From Flavobacterium aquiphilum (lineage in GTDB: Bacteria; Bacteroidota; Bacteroidia; Flavobacteriales; Flavobacteriaceae), in assembly GCF_027111335.1 (NCBI RefSeq), contig NZ_CP114288.1, positions 2,976,001 to 3,040,000 on the forward strand: a stretch of DNA of 64,000 bases, in the 5' to 3' direction. The notes beneath the pieces were generated by a model. It was not told where the DNA came from. It was given only the letters and a program-made list of their open reading frames with translations, and did no database searches. Made by a program: the position numbers and the translations under genes. Of this stretch, positions 43,918 through 52,802 are shown one piece after another; positions within the stretch are counted from its first letter, which is position 1, and each line of letters begins with the position of its first letter.

Positions 43918-46227
43918 ATGAAAAAAATTGTCTTTTTAGTATCGTTCTTTTTGTCCTTTGCTTTGCAGGCGCAACAAGTCGTGCATATCATTCCGGAACC
44001 TGTAAATCTCGAATTAAAAACGGGAAGCTTTCTTATTGACGCTTCAACTTCCATTAGCTATAACGCCAAAGACAAATCTGTTGAGCCAACGATTCTTTTC
44101 TTCAAGGAATACATTAAGAGAATAACTGGAACTGCTCTACAAATCAATACTAAAAAAAACAAAAACATTCGTTTCGAAATTCAGAAAACAAACGAAATTG
44201 GTGACGAAGGTTATCTTTTGAATGTCAACCCGAATGAAATTTTAATAACGGCCAATACACCTAAAGGCCTTTTCTATGGTGTACAGTCATTAATTCAAAC
44301 CCTTCCCATAACCCGTACTAATAGAATTGCTGAAATTCCTTGTATGCAGATTAAAGATTACCCACGCTTTCAATGGAGAGGGTTAATGCTTGATACAAGT
44401 CGTCATTTCTTCCCTGCTGATATGGTGAAGGAATTTATCGATTTATTGTCATTGTACAAAATGAATGTCTTCCATTGGCATTTGGTTGACGGAGCAGGCT
44501 GGCGTTTGGAAATAAAGAAATACCCTAAACTGACTCAACAAGCTGCTTGGCGCATTGATGATACTGGAAAGCCTTGGAATTGGTCTGGAATACAATTTTC
44601 TGATGATTTTACTAAATCGATTTATGGAGGTTTTTACACTCAGGAAGAAGTCAAAGATATTGTTGATTACGCAAAAGTAAGGAACATTACAATTATACCC
44701 GAAATTGAAATGCCAGGACACACCGAAGCTTTATTGGCAGCCTATCCGGAACTTTCCTGTAACGGAAAAGTACATTTTGGTAATGGCGGTACTTTTCCAG
44801 CCAGCACTGTTGATGGTAGTTTCTGTGCAGGAAATGACAAAGCTTTTGATTTTTTGCAAGATGTATTGACGGAAGTTATGGCTCTTTTCCCTTCGAAATA
44901 CATTCACATTGGAGGAGATGAAGTTGATAAAACAAACTGGAAAAACTGCCCGAAATGTCAGGCGAGAATGAAAAGCGAAGGTTTGAAAAACGAAGAAGAA
45001 TTACAAAGTTATTTTGTCAAAAGAATTGAAAAATTCATTGTTTCCAAAAACAGAAAAATGATTGGTTGGGATGAAATTCTGGAAGGAGGTTTGGCACCCG
45101 AGGCTACTGTTATGAGCTGGCGAGGCGAAGCTGGAGGAATTGAAGCCTCCAAAATGGGACACGATGTTATTATGACACCTGCTACTCCACTCTATTTTGA
45201 TTATTACCAAGGCGATAGTGAAAATGAACCTCAGGCTTTCGGTGGATTTAATACATTGAAACGTATTTATAATTACGATCCTATTCCAAAAGAATTGACT
45301 GCTGAACAAGCCAAACATATTTTAGGTTCGCAAGCCAATTTGTGGACAGAATATATCACTACAAGAGAACAAGTCGAATATATGATTTTGCCTCGTATGC
45401 TGGCTTTATCAGAAGTGGTTTGGTCACCCAAAGAAAAACGCAATTGGGATAATTTTAGCCAAAAGTTAAAACCTCATTTAACATCATTTGAACAAAAAGG
45501 ATTCAGATATTCCAAAGGAAATTTTAAAGTTGACATCAATGCTGAACGCATCAAGGGTACGATAACTGTTTCTCTTTCATCTGAAAATAATGACGGAACG
45601 ATTTATTACTCTACCGATGGAAGTTTTCCAAATATTGGTTCAAAAAAATATGAAAAACCCTTTGAAATTAACGGAACAACAACCGTAAGGGCAATTCTCG
45701 TAGTTGATAATAAAACAATGGTTTCGAAACCAGCTGAACAGCGATTCACTTTCAACAAAGCCACTGGCAAAGACGTCAAATACGAAAAGCTATACAGTAA
45801 AAATTATCAAGGAACGGGAAATAATTCCCTTACCGACGGATTTAAAGGCACTAAAAACCATTATCTGTATTGGCATGGATTTGAAGGAGACGACGTAGTG
45901 GCAACAGTTGATTTGGGAACACTAACAGATATCAGCAGTATTTCGATAGGAACCATTCAAAATTTTAATAACTGGATGTTCATGCCTAAATGGGTAAAAT
46001 TCGAGATTTCGGTTGATGGAATAAATTTCAAAGAAGTAGAAACCATTCTAAATCCGGTTCCAACCAATGTAACCGAAGTGATGTTGAATGATATCACAAC
46101 AAATTTTGCAAAGCAAAAAGCAAAAGTGATTCGCGTTACAGCCAAAAATATTGGTGTTTGTCCTGAAGGATCACCAGGTGCTGGGAAACCTGCCTGGCTA
46201 TTTGTGGACGAAATCACAGTGGAATAA
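43918..46227 (+). CDS. Beta-N-acetylhexosaminidase GH20 with C-terminal F5/8-type domain
   Basis: This 769-residue secreted GH20 enzyme has a signal peptide ending ALQAQ. Order: GH20b domain (IIPEPVNLELKTGSFLID), barrel with WRGLMLDTSRHFFP, FHWHLVDGAGWRLEIKKYP and the catalytic Asp-Glu in IHIGGDEVDKTNW, then a CHB-like strand (YYSTDGSFP) and a discoidin-type domain (VVATVDLGTLTDISSISIG). It is a close paralogue of the gene at 56553, sharing long identical stretches. It heads an operon with a sugar kinase and glycosylasparaginase, which fits removal of GlcNAc from N-glycans. Confidence 0.94.
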   Translation: MKKIVFLVSFFLSFALQAQQVVHIIPEPVNLELKTGSFLIDASTSISYNAKDKSVEPTILFFKEYIKRITGTALQINTKKNKNIRFEIQKTNEIGDEGYLLNVNPNEILITANTPKGLFYGVQSLIQTLPITRTNRIAEIPCMQIKDYPRFQWRGLMLDTSRHFFPADMVKEFIDLLSLYKMNVFHWHLVDGAGWRLEIKKYPKLTQQAAWRIDDTGKPWNWSGIQFSDDFTKSIYGGFYTQEEVKDIVDYAKVRNITIIPEIEMPGHTEALLAAYPELSCNGKVHFGNGGTFPASTVDGSFCAGNDKAFDFLQDVLTEVMALFPSKYIHIGGDEVDKTNWKNCPKCQARMKSEGLKNEEELQSYFVKRIEKFIVSKNRKMIGWDEILEGGLAPEATVMSWRGEAGGIEASKMGHDVIMTPATPLYFDYYQGDSENEPQAFGGFNTLKRIYNYDPIPKELTAEQAKHILGSQANLWTEYITTREQVEYMILPRMLALSEVVWSPKEKRNWDNFSQKLKPHLTSFEQKGFRYSKGNFKVDINAERIKGTITVSLSSENNDGTIYYSTDGSFPNIGSKKYEKPFEINGTTTVRAILVVDNKTMVSKPAEQRFTFNKATGKDVKYEKLYSKNYQGTGNNSLTDGFKGTKNHYLYWHGFEGDDVVATVDLGTLTDISSISIGTIQNFNNWMFMPKWVKFEISVDGINFKEVETILNPVPTNVTEVMLNDITTNFAKQKAKVIRVTAKNIGVCPEGSPGAGKPAWLFVDEITVE

Positions 46228-46263
46228 TAAAAAAAAAGATATATAAAGAACAATTACATTACA

Positions 46264-47172
46264 ATGGAAAAAAGATTTGCAATAGGGATGGATGTCGGCG
46301 GTTCACATATTACTGCCGCAATTATTGACATAAATGAGATGAAAATTATTGAAGAATCTGTTTCTAAAGTTTCTTTCAATTCGAATTTATCAGTCAGTAT
46401 GGTAATGGATTATTGGGAAAATATTATTCGTTCTTTATGCGAAAAGTTGAAGGTGGAAAAACTTTCGGGAATTGCTATGGCTATTCCTGGGCCATTTGAT
46501 TACGAAAAAGGAACTTTTTGGATAAAGGATCAAAATAAATACGACAATTTTTATGGTTTGAATATAAAAGACCTGTTAAGAGAACGTTTCAATTTTGAGC
46601 AAAATTTTCCAATAGTTTCAGATAATGATGCCACCAGTTTTGGCAAAGGTGAAGTATATAAAGACCCGAAAAACCTTACCAAAAGAGTAATGGCAATTAC
46701 CTTAGGAACGGGGCTTGGCGGCTGTTTTGTTGAAAATGGAAAAGTAATAAACAAAGGAAACAATGTCCCTGAAAATGGTGAAATATGGAATCTTCCATAC
46801 AAAAATGGTATCGCCGAAGATGCAGTTTCATTAAGAGGTTTGCTCGCCAATTACAAAAACTTAAGTGGTAATCAACTGAATGAAGGCATAGATTTATACA
46901 ACTTAGCTTATGAAGGAGATGAAAAAGCTATCGAAGCTTTTAGTAAATTTGGGGAAGATCTTGCCGAGGTTGTAATTCCATGCCTAAAAAACTTTAATGC
47001 CGATATGCTTGTCATTGGTGGAAAATTAGCCAATGCTGGTGATTTATTTCTGAATGCTTTTGAAGAGAAAGCAAAAAATGCTGGAATTAAAATTGAAGTA
47101 GCAATCTCAACTGACAATGAAACTTCCGCTTTATTGGGAGTAGCGACTTTACTTAACGCAGTTAACGTATAA
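46264..47172 (+). CDS. ROK-family sugar kinase
   Basis: This 302-residue cytoplasmic protein has the ROK ATP-binding loop GMDVGGSHITAAI (8-20), the catalytic-Asp region VSDNDATSFGKGE and the glycine-rich ITLGTGLGGCF. ROK kinases phosphorylate glucose, GlcNAc, ManNAc, mannose or fructose. The Cys-rich zinc-binding motif and its preceding His found in many ROK proteins are missing; that region reads PENGEIWNLPYKNGIAED. With GH20 upstream (36 bases) and glycosylasparaginase downstream (44 bases), GlcNAc or mannose is the most likely substrate. It has no DNA-binding domain, so it is not a ROK repressor. Confidence 0.87.
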   Translation: MEKRFAIGMDVGGSHITAAIIDINEMKIIEESVSKVSFNSNLSVSMVMDYWENIIRSLCEKLKVEKLSGIAMAIPGPFDYEKGTFWIKDQNKYDNFYGLNIKDLLRERFNFEQNFPIVSDNDATSFGKGEVYKDPKNLTKRVMAITLGTGLGGCFVENGKVINKGNNVPENGEIWNLPYKNGIAEDAVSLRGLLANYKNLSGNQLNEGIDLYNLAYEGDEKAIEAFSKFGEDLAEVVIPCLKNFNADMLVIGGKLANAGDLFLNAFEEKAKNAGIKIEVAISTDNETSALLGVATLLNAVNV

Positions 47173-47216
47173 TATTATTTTCTGATTTTAAACGATCAGA
47201 TTTAAAATTAAAAGAT

Positions 47217-48221
47217 ATGACTAATCGCAGAAATTTTCTAAAAACAACAGCCATTGCATCGGCAGCCGTTGCATTAACTTCGTTCAGAGGCACATCTGAA
47301 GAAGTCGAAGAAACAATTTTGGACTCATCCAAAGTAAGAAAACCAATTGTGCTTTCAACTTGGCGATTCGGGCTTGCAGCCAATGATGCCGCTTGGGAAG
47401 TTTTAAAAAAAGGAGGTCGTGCCTTAGACGCCGTAGAAGCAGGTGTAAAAGTACCTGAAGGCGATCCTAAAGAAAGAAGCGTGGGTTACGGAGGACGTCC
47501 CGACAGAGATGGCCGCGTAACGCTGGATGCTTGTATCATGGATGAAATGTCAAATATCGGATCCGTTGGCTGTTTGGAATACATCAAACACCCGATATCT
47601 GTAGCACGTGCCGTAATGGAAAAAACACCTCACGTTATGCTGGTGGGAGACGGAGCACTACAATTTGCCTTATCTCAAGGATTTCCTAAAGAAAATTTAT
47701 TGGTTCCCGATTCTGAAAGAGAATGGAAAGAATGGTTGAAAACCTCCGAATACAAACCAATTGCAAACATCGAAAATCATGACACGATTGGGATGATTGC
47801 CTTGGATGCCGCCGGAAATCTTTCAGGAGCTTGTACTACAAGTGGAATGGCTTTCAAAATGCACGGACGTCTGGGGGACTCCCCTATCATCGGTGCGGGA
47901 TTGTATGTTGACAATGAAATTGGCGCTGCAACTGCAACAGGGCACGGCGAAGAAGTGATCCGAATTTCAGGATGCCATTTGGTTGTCGAATTGATGCGTC
48001 AGGGAAAATCACCTCAAAAAGCGTGTGAAGAAGCCGTTTCGAGAGTAGTAAAACTAATGAAAATCAGAAATAAAAATTTGAAAGATATTCAGGTTGGATT
48101 TATCGCCTTGAACAAAAAAGGAGAATACGGTTCTTACTGCGTGCAAAGCGGTTTCAATTATGCCGTTAATGACGAAACCGGAAACCGATTAATTGACGCT
48201 GATTTTCATTTGAAACCATAA
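47217..48221 (+). CDS. N4-(beta-N-acetylglucosaminyl)-L-asparaginase (glycosylasparaginase)
   Basis: This 334-residue Ntn-hydrolase cleaves GlcNAc-Asn, the stub left when N-glycoproteins are digested. It starts with a twin-arginine type signal (NRRNFLKTT) and then aligns with the bacterial enzyme: STWRFGLAANDAAWEVL, SVGYGGRPDRDG, the self-cleavage site NHDT with catalytic Thr190 followed by IGMIALD, CTTSGMAFKMHGRLGDSPIIGAG, and ATATGHGEEVI. The chain would split before Thr190 into two subunits. Its length suits the Elizabethkingia enzyme. It pairs functionally with the PNGase-like gene at 11358, which acts on intact N-glycans. High confidence. Confidence 0.95.
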   Translation: MTNRRNFLKTTAIASAAVALTSFRGTSEEVEETILDSSKVRKPIVLSTWRFGLAANDAAWEVLKKGGRALDAVEAGVKVPEGDPKERSVGYGGRPDRDGRVTLDACIMDEMSNIGSVGCLEYIKHPISVARAVMEKTPHVMLVGDGALQFALSQGFPKENLLVPDSEREWKEWLKTSEYKPIANIENHDTIGMIALDAAGNLSGACTTSGMAFKMHGRLGDSPIIGAGLYVDNEIGAATATGHGEEVIRISGCHLVVELMRQGKSPQKACEEAVSRVVKLMKIRNKNLKDIQVGFIALNKKGEYGSYCVQSGFNYAVNDETGNRLIDADFHLKP

Positions 48222-48244
48222 CCTTAAAAGCACTAAGCAGAATA

Positions 48245-48919
48245 ATGAAAAAATATAATTTGGAAATTGCCTGTTTCAATCCGGAATCGGCGGTGATTGC
48301 ACAAAAAAACGGTGCAAACCGCGTTGAACTTTGCAATGAAATGAGCAAAGGCGGAACATCTCCTTCAATGGAAACGATAATTGCTACCCGTGAAGAACTG
48401 ACCATTGCTTTGAACGTTATGATTCGTCCACGAGGCGGAAATTTTGTTTATAGCGATGCCGAATACGAGCAAATGAAACAGGAAATAAAAGCATACAAAA
48501 AGTTGAATGTTGACGGATTTGTATTCGGGATTTTGAATAAGGACAATAGTGTAAACGTAGTTCGAAACAAAGAATTAGTCGCTTTGGCCAAACCTTTGCC
48601 TTGTACTTTCCACCGCGCTTTTGATGTTGTTACTGATGTTTACAATTCGTTGGAAACTGTAATTGATTGCGGATTCAAAACTATTTTGACCTCTGGACAA
48701 GAACCTAATGTTGTTGAAGGAATTTCGGTTTTGGAAGAATTGGCTAAAAAAGCTGGAAACCGAATTGTGATCATGCCAGGCGGAGGTGTTCGCTCATCGA
48801 ATGTAGGGATGTTGAAAGAGAAAATGAATACGACCTACTACCATTCGTCAGCAATTACAGATGGAACTGAAACTGCCGACGGTAAAGAAGTGAAGGCTTT
48901 GGTTTTGGGTTTGAAATAA
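48245..48919 (+). CDS. cutC: CutC-family protein
   Basis: This 224-residue cytoplasmic TIM-barrel protein matches the CutC family: LEIACFNPESAVIAQKNGANR, ELCNEMSKGGTSPS, VMIRPRGGNFVYS, FHRAFDV, ILTSGQE, IMPGGGVRSSN and a final YHSSA. CutC was named for copper tolerance in E. coli, but its biochemical role is not settled. Here it lies 23 bases after glycosylasparaginase in a glycan operon with no metal genes, which argues for a sugar-related job. The family is sure; the function is open. Confidence 0.92.
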   Translation: MKKYNLEIACFNPESAVIAQKNGANRVELCNEMSKGGTSPSMETIIATREELTIALNVMIRPRGGNFVYSDAEYEQMKQEIKAYKKLNVDGFVFGILNKDNSVNVVRNKELVALAKPLPCTFHRAFDVVTDVYNSLETVIDCGFKTILTSGQEPNVVEGISVLEELAKKAGNRIVIMPGGGVRSSNVGMLKEKMNTTYYHSSAITDGTETADGKEVKALVLGLK

Positions 48920-48976
48920 CTCACAAATTGCTTTGCACCATTGCTTCTTTGTCTAATTTCACGCAAAGACGCAAAG

Positions 48977-49115
48977 AAAGAAATGATGGCAAGAAAGCCA
49001 ATTGTTTCCTTTCAGCCCCGATAGAGCCGATATCCTCGTAGTGAAGCGAAGAGATAAAGGCGAAAGCGGGAATCATGCATACAAAAAAAACTAATGTTTC
49101 TGCTCCTAAAAAAAT
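48977..49115 (+). repeat. Dispersed hairpin element, copy B
   Basis: This is a diverged copy of the element at 32994-33147. It shares GAAATGATGGCAAGAAAGCC, AATTGTTTCCTTTCAGCCCC and GAGATAAAGGCGAAAGCGGG as head and core, and TTTCTGCTCCTAAAAAAA as tail. The inner 13-bp stem of copy A is largely lost. An in-frame ATG at 49075 for the next gene falls inside it and is not the real start. Confidence 0.6.
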
Positions 49116-49152
49116 TATATCATCCATCGTTTCAAAAACTAAAAGACAAAAG

Positions 49153-50601
49153 ATGAAAAACAGATTTAAATTATTATTTGCCGCAGTTGTTTTTTCCAAC
49201 ACGATTGCCCTTCACGCGCAAGGTGAATTCAGTATGAAAGCCGACAAATCAGAAGAAGAAGGCTATGTTTGGACCAAAGACCCTTTGGTAAAAGCTAATC
49301 TTGATAAATGGCAGGGTTACAAGTTTGGAGTATTAATCCACATGGGGCTTTACACGCAGTTGGGAACCGTTGAATCCTGGGGCTTGGCACCTGAAGACTG
49401 GGTAACCAGAGATGGCTATGATGATTATTACAAATACGCCACTGATTACCGAAATACCAAATACAAATTGAATCCGACCAATCTGAATTCGGAGAAATGG
49501 GCAAAAATGTTCAAAGGTGCTGGGGCAAAATATATGATTTTTACTTCGAAACACCACGACGGATTTTGTATGTATGATTCGAAATACACCGATTTTAAAA
49601 TTACAAATCCGGAGTTTCCTTATGGAAAAAATCCAAAAGCGGATGTGTTGAAAGACGTTTTGGATGCGTCGAGAAAAGAAGGATTGGCTGTTGGAGTTTA
49701 TTTTTCAAAGCCTGACTGGACAACCGAAAATTTTTGGTGGTCGTATTATCCACCAAAAGACAGGAATCCTACTTATGACATCAAAAAATTTCCGGAAAGA
49801 TGGGATAGCTATGTTAAATACACTCAAAACCAATTGAACGAATTGACAACCAATTACGGAAAAGTTGATATTCTTTGGCTTGATGGATGCTGGGTTCGAC
49901 CTTTAAATACGATCAATAAAAAAGTCGAAGAGTTTTGTAAATATCCTTATGATATGGATATCAACATGAAATTGATTTCGGAAACGGCACGCAAAAAACA
50001 ACCAGGAATGTTGGTTGTGGATCGTTGGGTTCCTAGCGAATATGAAAACTACCTGACACCTGAACAAAAAACTCCCGAAAAACCTTTGACAGTGCCTTGG
50101 GAAAGTTGCATTACCCTTGGAGGAGCCTGGGGATGGGTACCAAATGACCATTACAAATCTTCGAAAGAAGTGGTACAATTGCTTACGAACATTGTTGTAA
50201 AAGGCGGTAATCTTTTATTGGGAGTTGGACCAGATGCCAAAGGGGAATTTGACCCGAAAATTGAAAAAACGTTAGCTAATGTTGGAAAATGGCTTTCTGT
50301 TAATGGTGAAGCGATTTATGATACCAAACCTGTTGCACCCTACTTGGACGGAAAAGTAGGTTATACACAAAAAGGAGCTGCTATTTACGGGATTTACATG
50401 CCGGCAAAAGACGAAAAAGAATTGCCTGCACAAATCACTATCAAAACCGATATGAAAGGCAGTTTGAAAGCTACTTTATTATCTAACAAACAAAAATTGT
50501 CCAGCAAAAAAACAGATGGAGGAATCATTGTTACGATTCCGCAAGAGCTTAGAAGTTCGTTAGCCAGTCAAGAAGCGGTAGTAATCAAAGTAAGTAAATA
50601 A
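49153..50601 (+). CDS. Alpha-L-fucosidase GH29
   Basis: This 482-residue secreted GH29 enzyme starts at the ATG at 49153, which opens a signal peptide (MKNRFKLLF to LHAQ); an ATG at 49075 would add 26 residues encoded by a repeat element. It has FGVLIHMGLYTQLGTVESWG, FTSKHHDGFCMYDS, nucleophile strand ILWLDGCWV and GGNLLLGVGPDAKGE. It is the same length as, and closely similar to, the GH29 at 22469, so a gene duplication is clear. It follows CutC after a 233-base gap and precedes another GH29 by 19 bases. Confidence 0.94.
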   Translation: MKNRFKLLFAAVVFSNTIALHAQGEFSMKADKSEEEGYVWTKDPLVKANLDKWQGYKFGVLIHMGLYTQLGTVESWGLAPEDWVTRDGYDDYYKYATDYRNTKYKLNPTNLNSEKWAKMFKGAGAKYMIFTSKHHDGFCMYDSKYTDFKITNPEFPYGKNPKADVLKDVLDASRKEGLAVGVYFSKPDWTTENFWWSYYPPKDRNPTYDIKKFPERWDSYVKYTQNQLNELTTNYGKVDILWLDGCWVRPLNTINKKVEEFCKYPYDMDINMKLISETARKKQPGMLVVDRWVPSEYENYLTPEQKTPEKPLTVPWESCITLGGAWGWVPNDHYKSSKEVVQLLTNIVVKGGNLLLGVGPDAKGEFDPKIEKTLANVGKWLSVNGEAIYDTKPVAPYLDGKVGYTQKGAAIYGIYMPAKDEKELPAQITIKTDMKGSLKATLLSNKQKLSSKKTDGGIIVTIPQELRSSLASQEAVVIKVSK

Positions 50602-50620
50602 TTTTTCGAAGAAATAAAAA

Positions 50621-52738
50621 ATGAAAAAAAGGTTATTGACCGCTATTGGATGTTTAGCATTTTTGTCTATGACAGCCCAAAAAGTGACTGCTCCTGCTCC
50701 CTATGGCGTCTTGCCTACCGAACCACAATTACAGTGGCATGAAATGGAACAATATGTTTTGGTACACTTTACACCAACAACTTTTCAAAACAAAGAATGG
50801 GGTTATGGAGATGCCGATCCAAAAATTTTCAATCCAACTAAATTTGATGCGAGTCAAATTGTAAATGCTGCCAAGGCTGGTGGCTTCAAAGGAGTGATTC
50901 TTGTTGCCAAACACCATGATGGTTTTTGTTTGTGGCCTACCAAAACAACAAATTACAATATCAGTAAAAGCCCTTTCCGTGACGGAAAAGGAGATATGGT
51001 AAAAGAATTTGAAACTGCTGTACGTAATGCAGGAATGAAATTCGGGCTTTATTGCTCACCTTGGGACAGAAATAATGAAGATTATGGCAAACCTGAATAT
51101 GTGACCAAATTTCGTGAACAATTAACCGAATTGTATTCAAATTACGGGAACTTATTCATTACCTGGTTTGATGGTGCCAATGGAGGCGATGGTTATTATG
51201 GCGGAAAAAACGAAAAAAGAAGTATCGATCGCACAAAATATTACGGTTGGGAAACCACTTGGGGAATTTCCAGAAAATTGCAACCGGGAGCCGTTATTTT
51301 TGCCGATATGGGTGATGTACGTTGGGTAGGTAATGAGCATGGTTTTGCTGCCGAAACCTCATGGGCAACATTTACGCCACTACCAACAGACGGTAATACA
51401 GTTGCTGCACCGGGAGCAACCGATTCCAGAAAAGCACCTGAAGGAACAAGAAACGGTAAATATTGGAAACCGGCCGAATGTGATGTACCGTTAAGAAATG
51501 GTTGGTTTTACCACACTACTGATGATAATCACGTGAAAACAGTTTCAGAATTATTTGAGATTTATACTAATTCCGTAGGAAGGGGTGGTTGTCTTGATTT
51601 AGGGCTTTCGCCAACAACTGATGGTTTGTTGCATCAAAATGACGTAAAAAATCTAAAAGATTTTGGGGACTATCTGAAAAAATTATTTGCTGACAACCTT
51701 GCTAAATCTGCTGTAATTACAGCTTCTAATACCAGAGGTGGTGATGCCAAATCATTTGGTATTAAAAACCTGATTGATGAAAATCGTTACTCGTATTGGG
51801 CGACCGATGATGATGTAAAAAAAGCATCGCTTACTTTAGAATGGAAAAAAGACCAAACATTTAATGTTATCCGTCTTAGAGAAAACATCAAATTGGGGCA
51901 ACGTATCGAAAAAGTTGAAATCGATGCTTTTGTCAATGGAAATTGGAAAAAAATAGGCGAAGCAACAAGCATTGGTTCAAACCGATTGGTACGTTTGCCA
52001 AATTATGTTACTGCTTCAAAACTAAGAATTCGTATCGAAGAATCGCCTGTTTGTATTGCTTTGAGCGATGTTGGAGTATTTAAAGAGCCGGAACAATTGG
52101 CAAAGCCAAAAATCAAAAGAGATAAAGATGGAATGGTTTCTATAACTACTGAAATGCCTGTAAAAGAAATCCATTTTACCATTGACGGAACAGAACCTTC
52201 TGCGCAATCTCCGGTTTATAAAGAAGCATTTGTATTTTCTACTTCGGGTGAAGTGAAAGCAAAATCATTTGGAACCGATATGAAATCAAGCGAAATGGTA
52301 ATTCAATCGTTCAATGTATCTAAAAAAGACTGGAAAGTAGTTGCAGCTACTTCTGAAAATCAAGAAAACGGAAAATCGTTGAATACCATTGATGATAATG
52401 TAAGAAGTCTTTGGAGCACTCCTGAAAATACAGCTTTACCACAATCAATCACTATTGATATGGGCAAAGAAATAAGTATTGCTTCATTTTCATATTTACC
52501 TCGTCAAAACGGAACTGGCGGCATTGTGAAAAACTACGAATGGCAAACAAGTAACGATAATACAACCTGGACAACCGTTGCCGAAGGCGAATTTTCAAAC
52601 ATCAAAAGCAATCCTGTTGAACAAAACGTTCCTTTAAAAACAGCTGTAAAAGCACGATATTTTAAATTCATTGGCAAAAGCAGTGTTGATGGAAATTATA
52701 TTTCGACTGCTGAATTGGGTGTGAAAACAGTAAAATAG
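50621..52738 (+). CDS. GH29 fucosidase with C-terminal F5/8-type modules (GH29-B-like)
   Basis: This 705-residue secreted enzyme has a short signal peptide ending MTAQ. The barrel has YVLVHFTPTTFQNKEWGYGD, VAKHHDGFCLWPTKTTNY, nucleophile strand FITWFDGANGG and GGCLDLGLSPTTDG. Two discoidin-like modules (about 355-480 and 570-700) flank a chitobiase-like strand region (IHFTIDGTEPSAQSPVYKE). This layout and barrel match subfamily B GH29, which usually cut alpha-1,3/4-fucose of Lewis structures. It differs strongly from the other five GH29 genes. It ends the operon before a bidirectional terminator. Confidence 0.9.
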   Translation: MKKRLLTAIGCLAFLSMTAQKVTAPAPYGVLPTEPQLQWHEMEQYVLVHFTPTTFQNKEWGYGDADPKIFNPTKFDASQIVNAAKAGGFKGVILVAKHHDGFCLWPTKTTNYNISKSPFRDGKGDMVKEFETAVRNAGMKFGLYCSPWDRNNEDYGKPEYVTKFREQLTELYSNYGNLFITWFDGANGGDGYYGGKNEKRSIDRTKYYGWETTWGISRKLQPGAVIFADMGDVRWVGNEHGFAAETSWATFTPLPTDGNTVAAPGATDSRKAPEGTRNGKYWKPAECDVPLRNGWFYHTTDDNHVKTVSELFEIYTNSVGRGGCLDLGLSPTTDGLLHQNDVKNLKDFGDYLKKLFADNLAKSAVITASNTRGGDAKSFGIKNLIDENRYSYWATDDDVKKASLTLEWKKDQTFNVIRLRENIKLGQRIEKVEIDAFVNGNWKKIGEATSIGSNRLVRLPNYVTASKLRIRIEESPVCIALSDVGVFKEPEQLAKPKIKRDKDGMVSITTEMPVKEIHFTIDGTEPSAQSPVYKEAFVFSTSGEVKAKSFGTDMKSSEMVIQSFNVSKKDWKVVAATSENQENGKSLNTIDDNVRSLWSTPENTALPQSITIDMGKEISIASFSYLPRQNGTGGIVKNYEWQTSNDNTTWTTVAEGEFSNIKSNPVEQNVPLKTAVKARYFKFIGKSSVDGNYISTAELGVKTVK

Positions 52739-52767
52739 TTTACTTCTTATTTAATTTGAAACAAAAC

Positions 52768-52797
52768 AAAAGGGGCATCAATTTAGAAGCCCCTTTT
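52768..52797. terminator. Bidirectional terminator between convergent operons
   Basis: AAAAGGGGC at 52768-52776 pairs with GCCCCTTTT at 52789-52797, with A- and T-tracts on both sides. It lies 30 bases after the plus-strand GH29 and just after the minus-strand GH92 stop. Confidence 0.8.
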
Positions 52798-52802
52798 TCA
52801 TT

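Noticed and set aside
49075..49152. N-terminal extension of the GH29 gene from an ATG at 49075
   Set aside because: The extension is encoded by the dispersed repeat and would place 26 charged residues before a good signal peptide starting at 49153.
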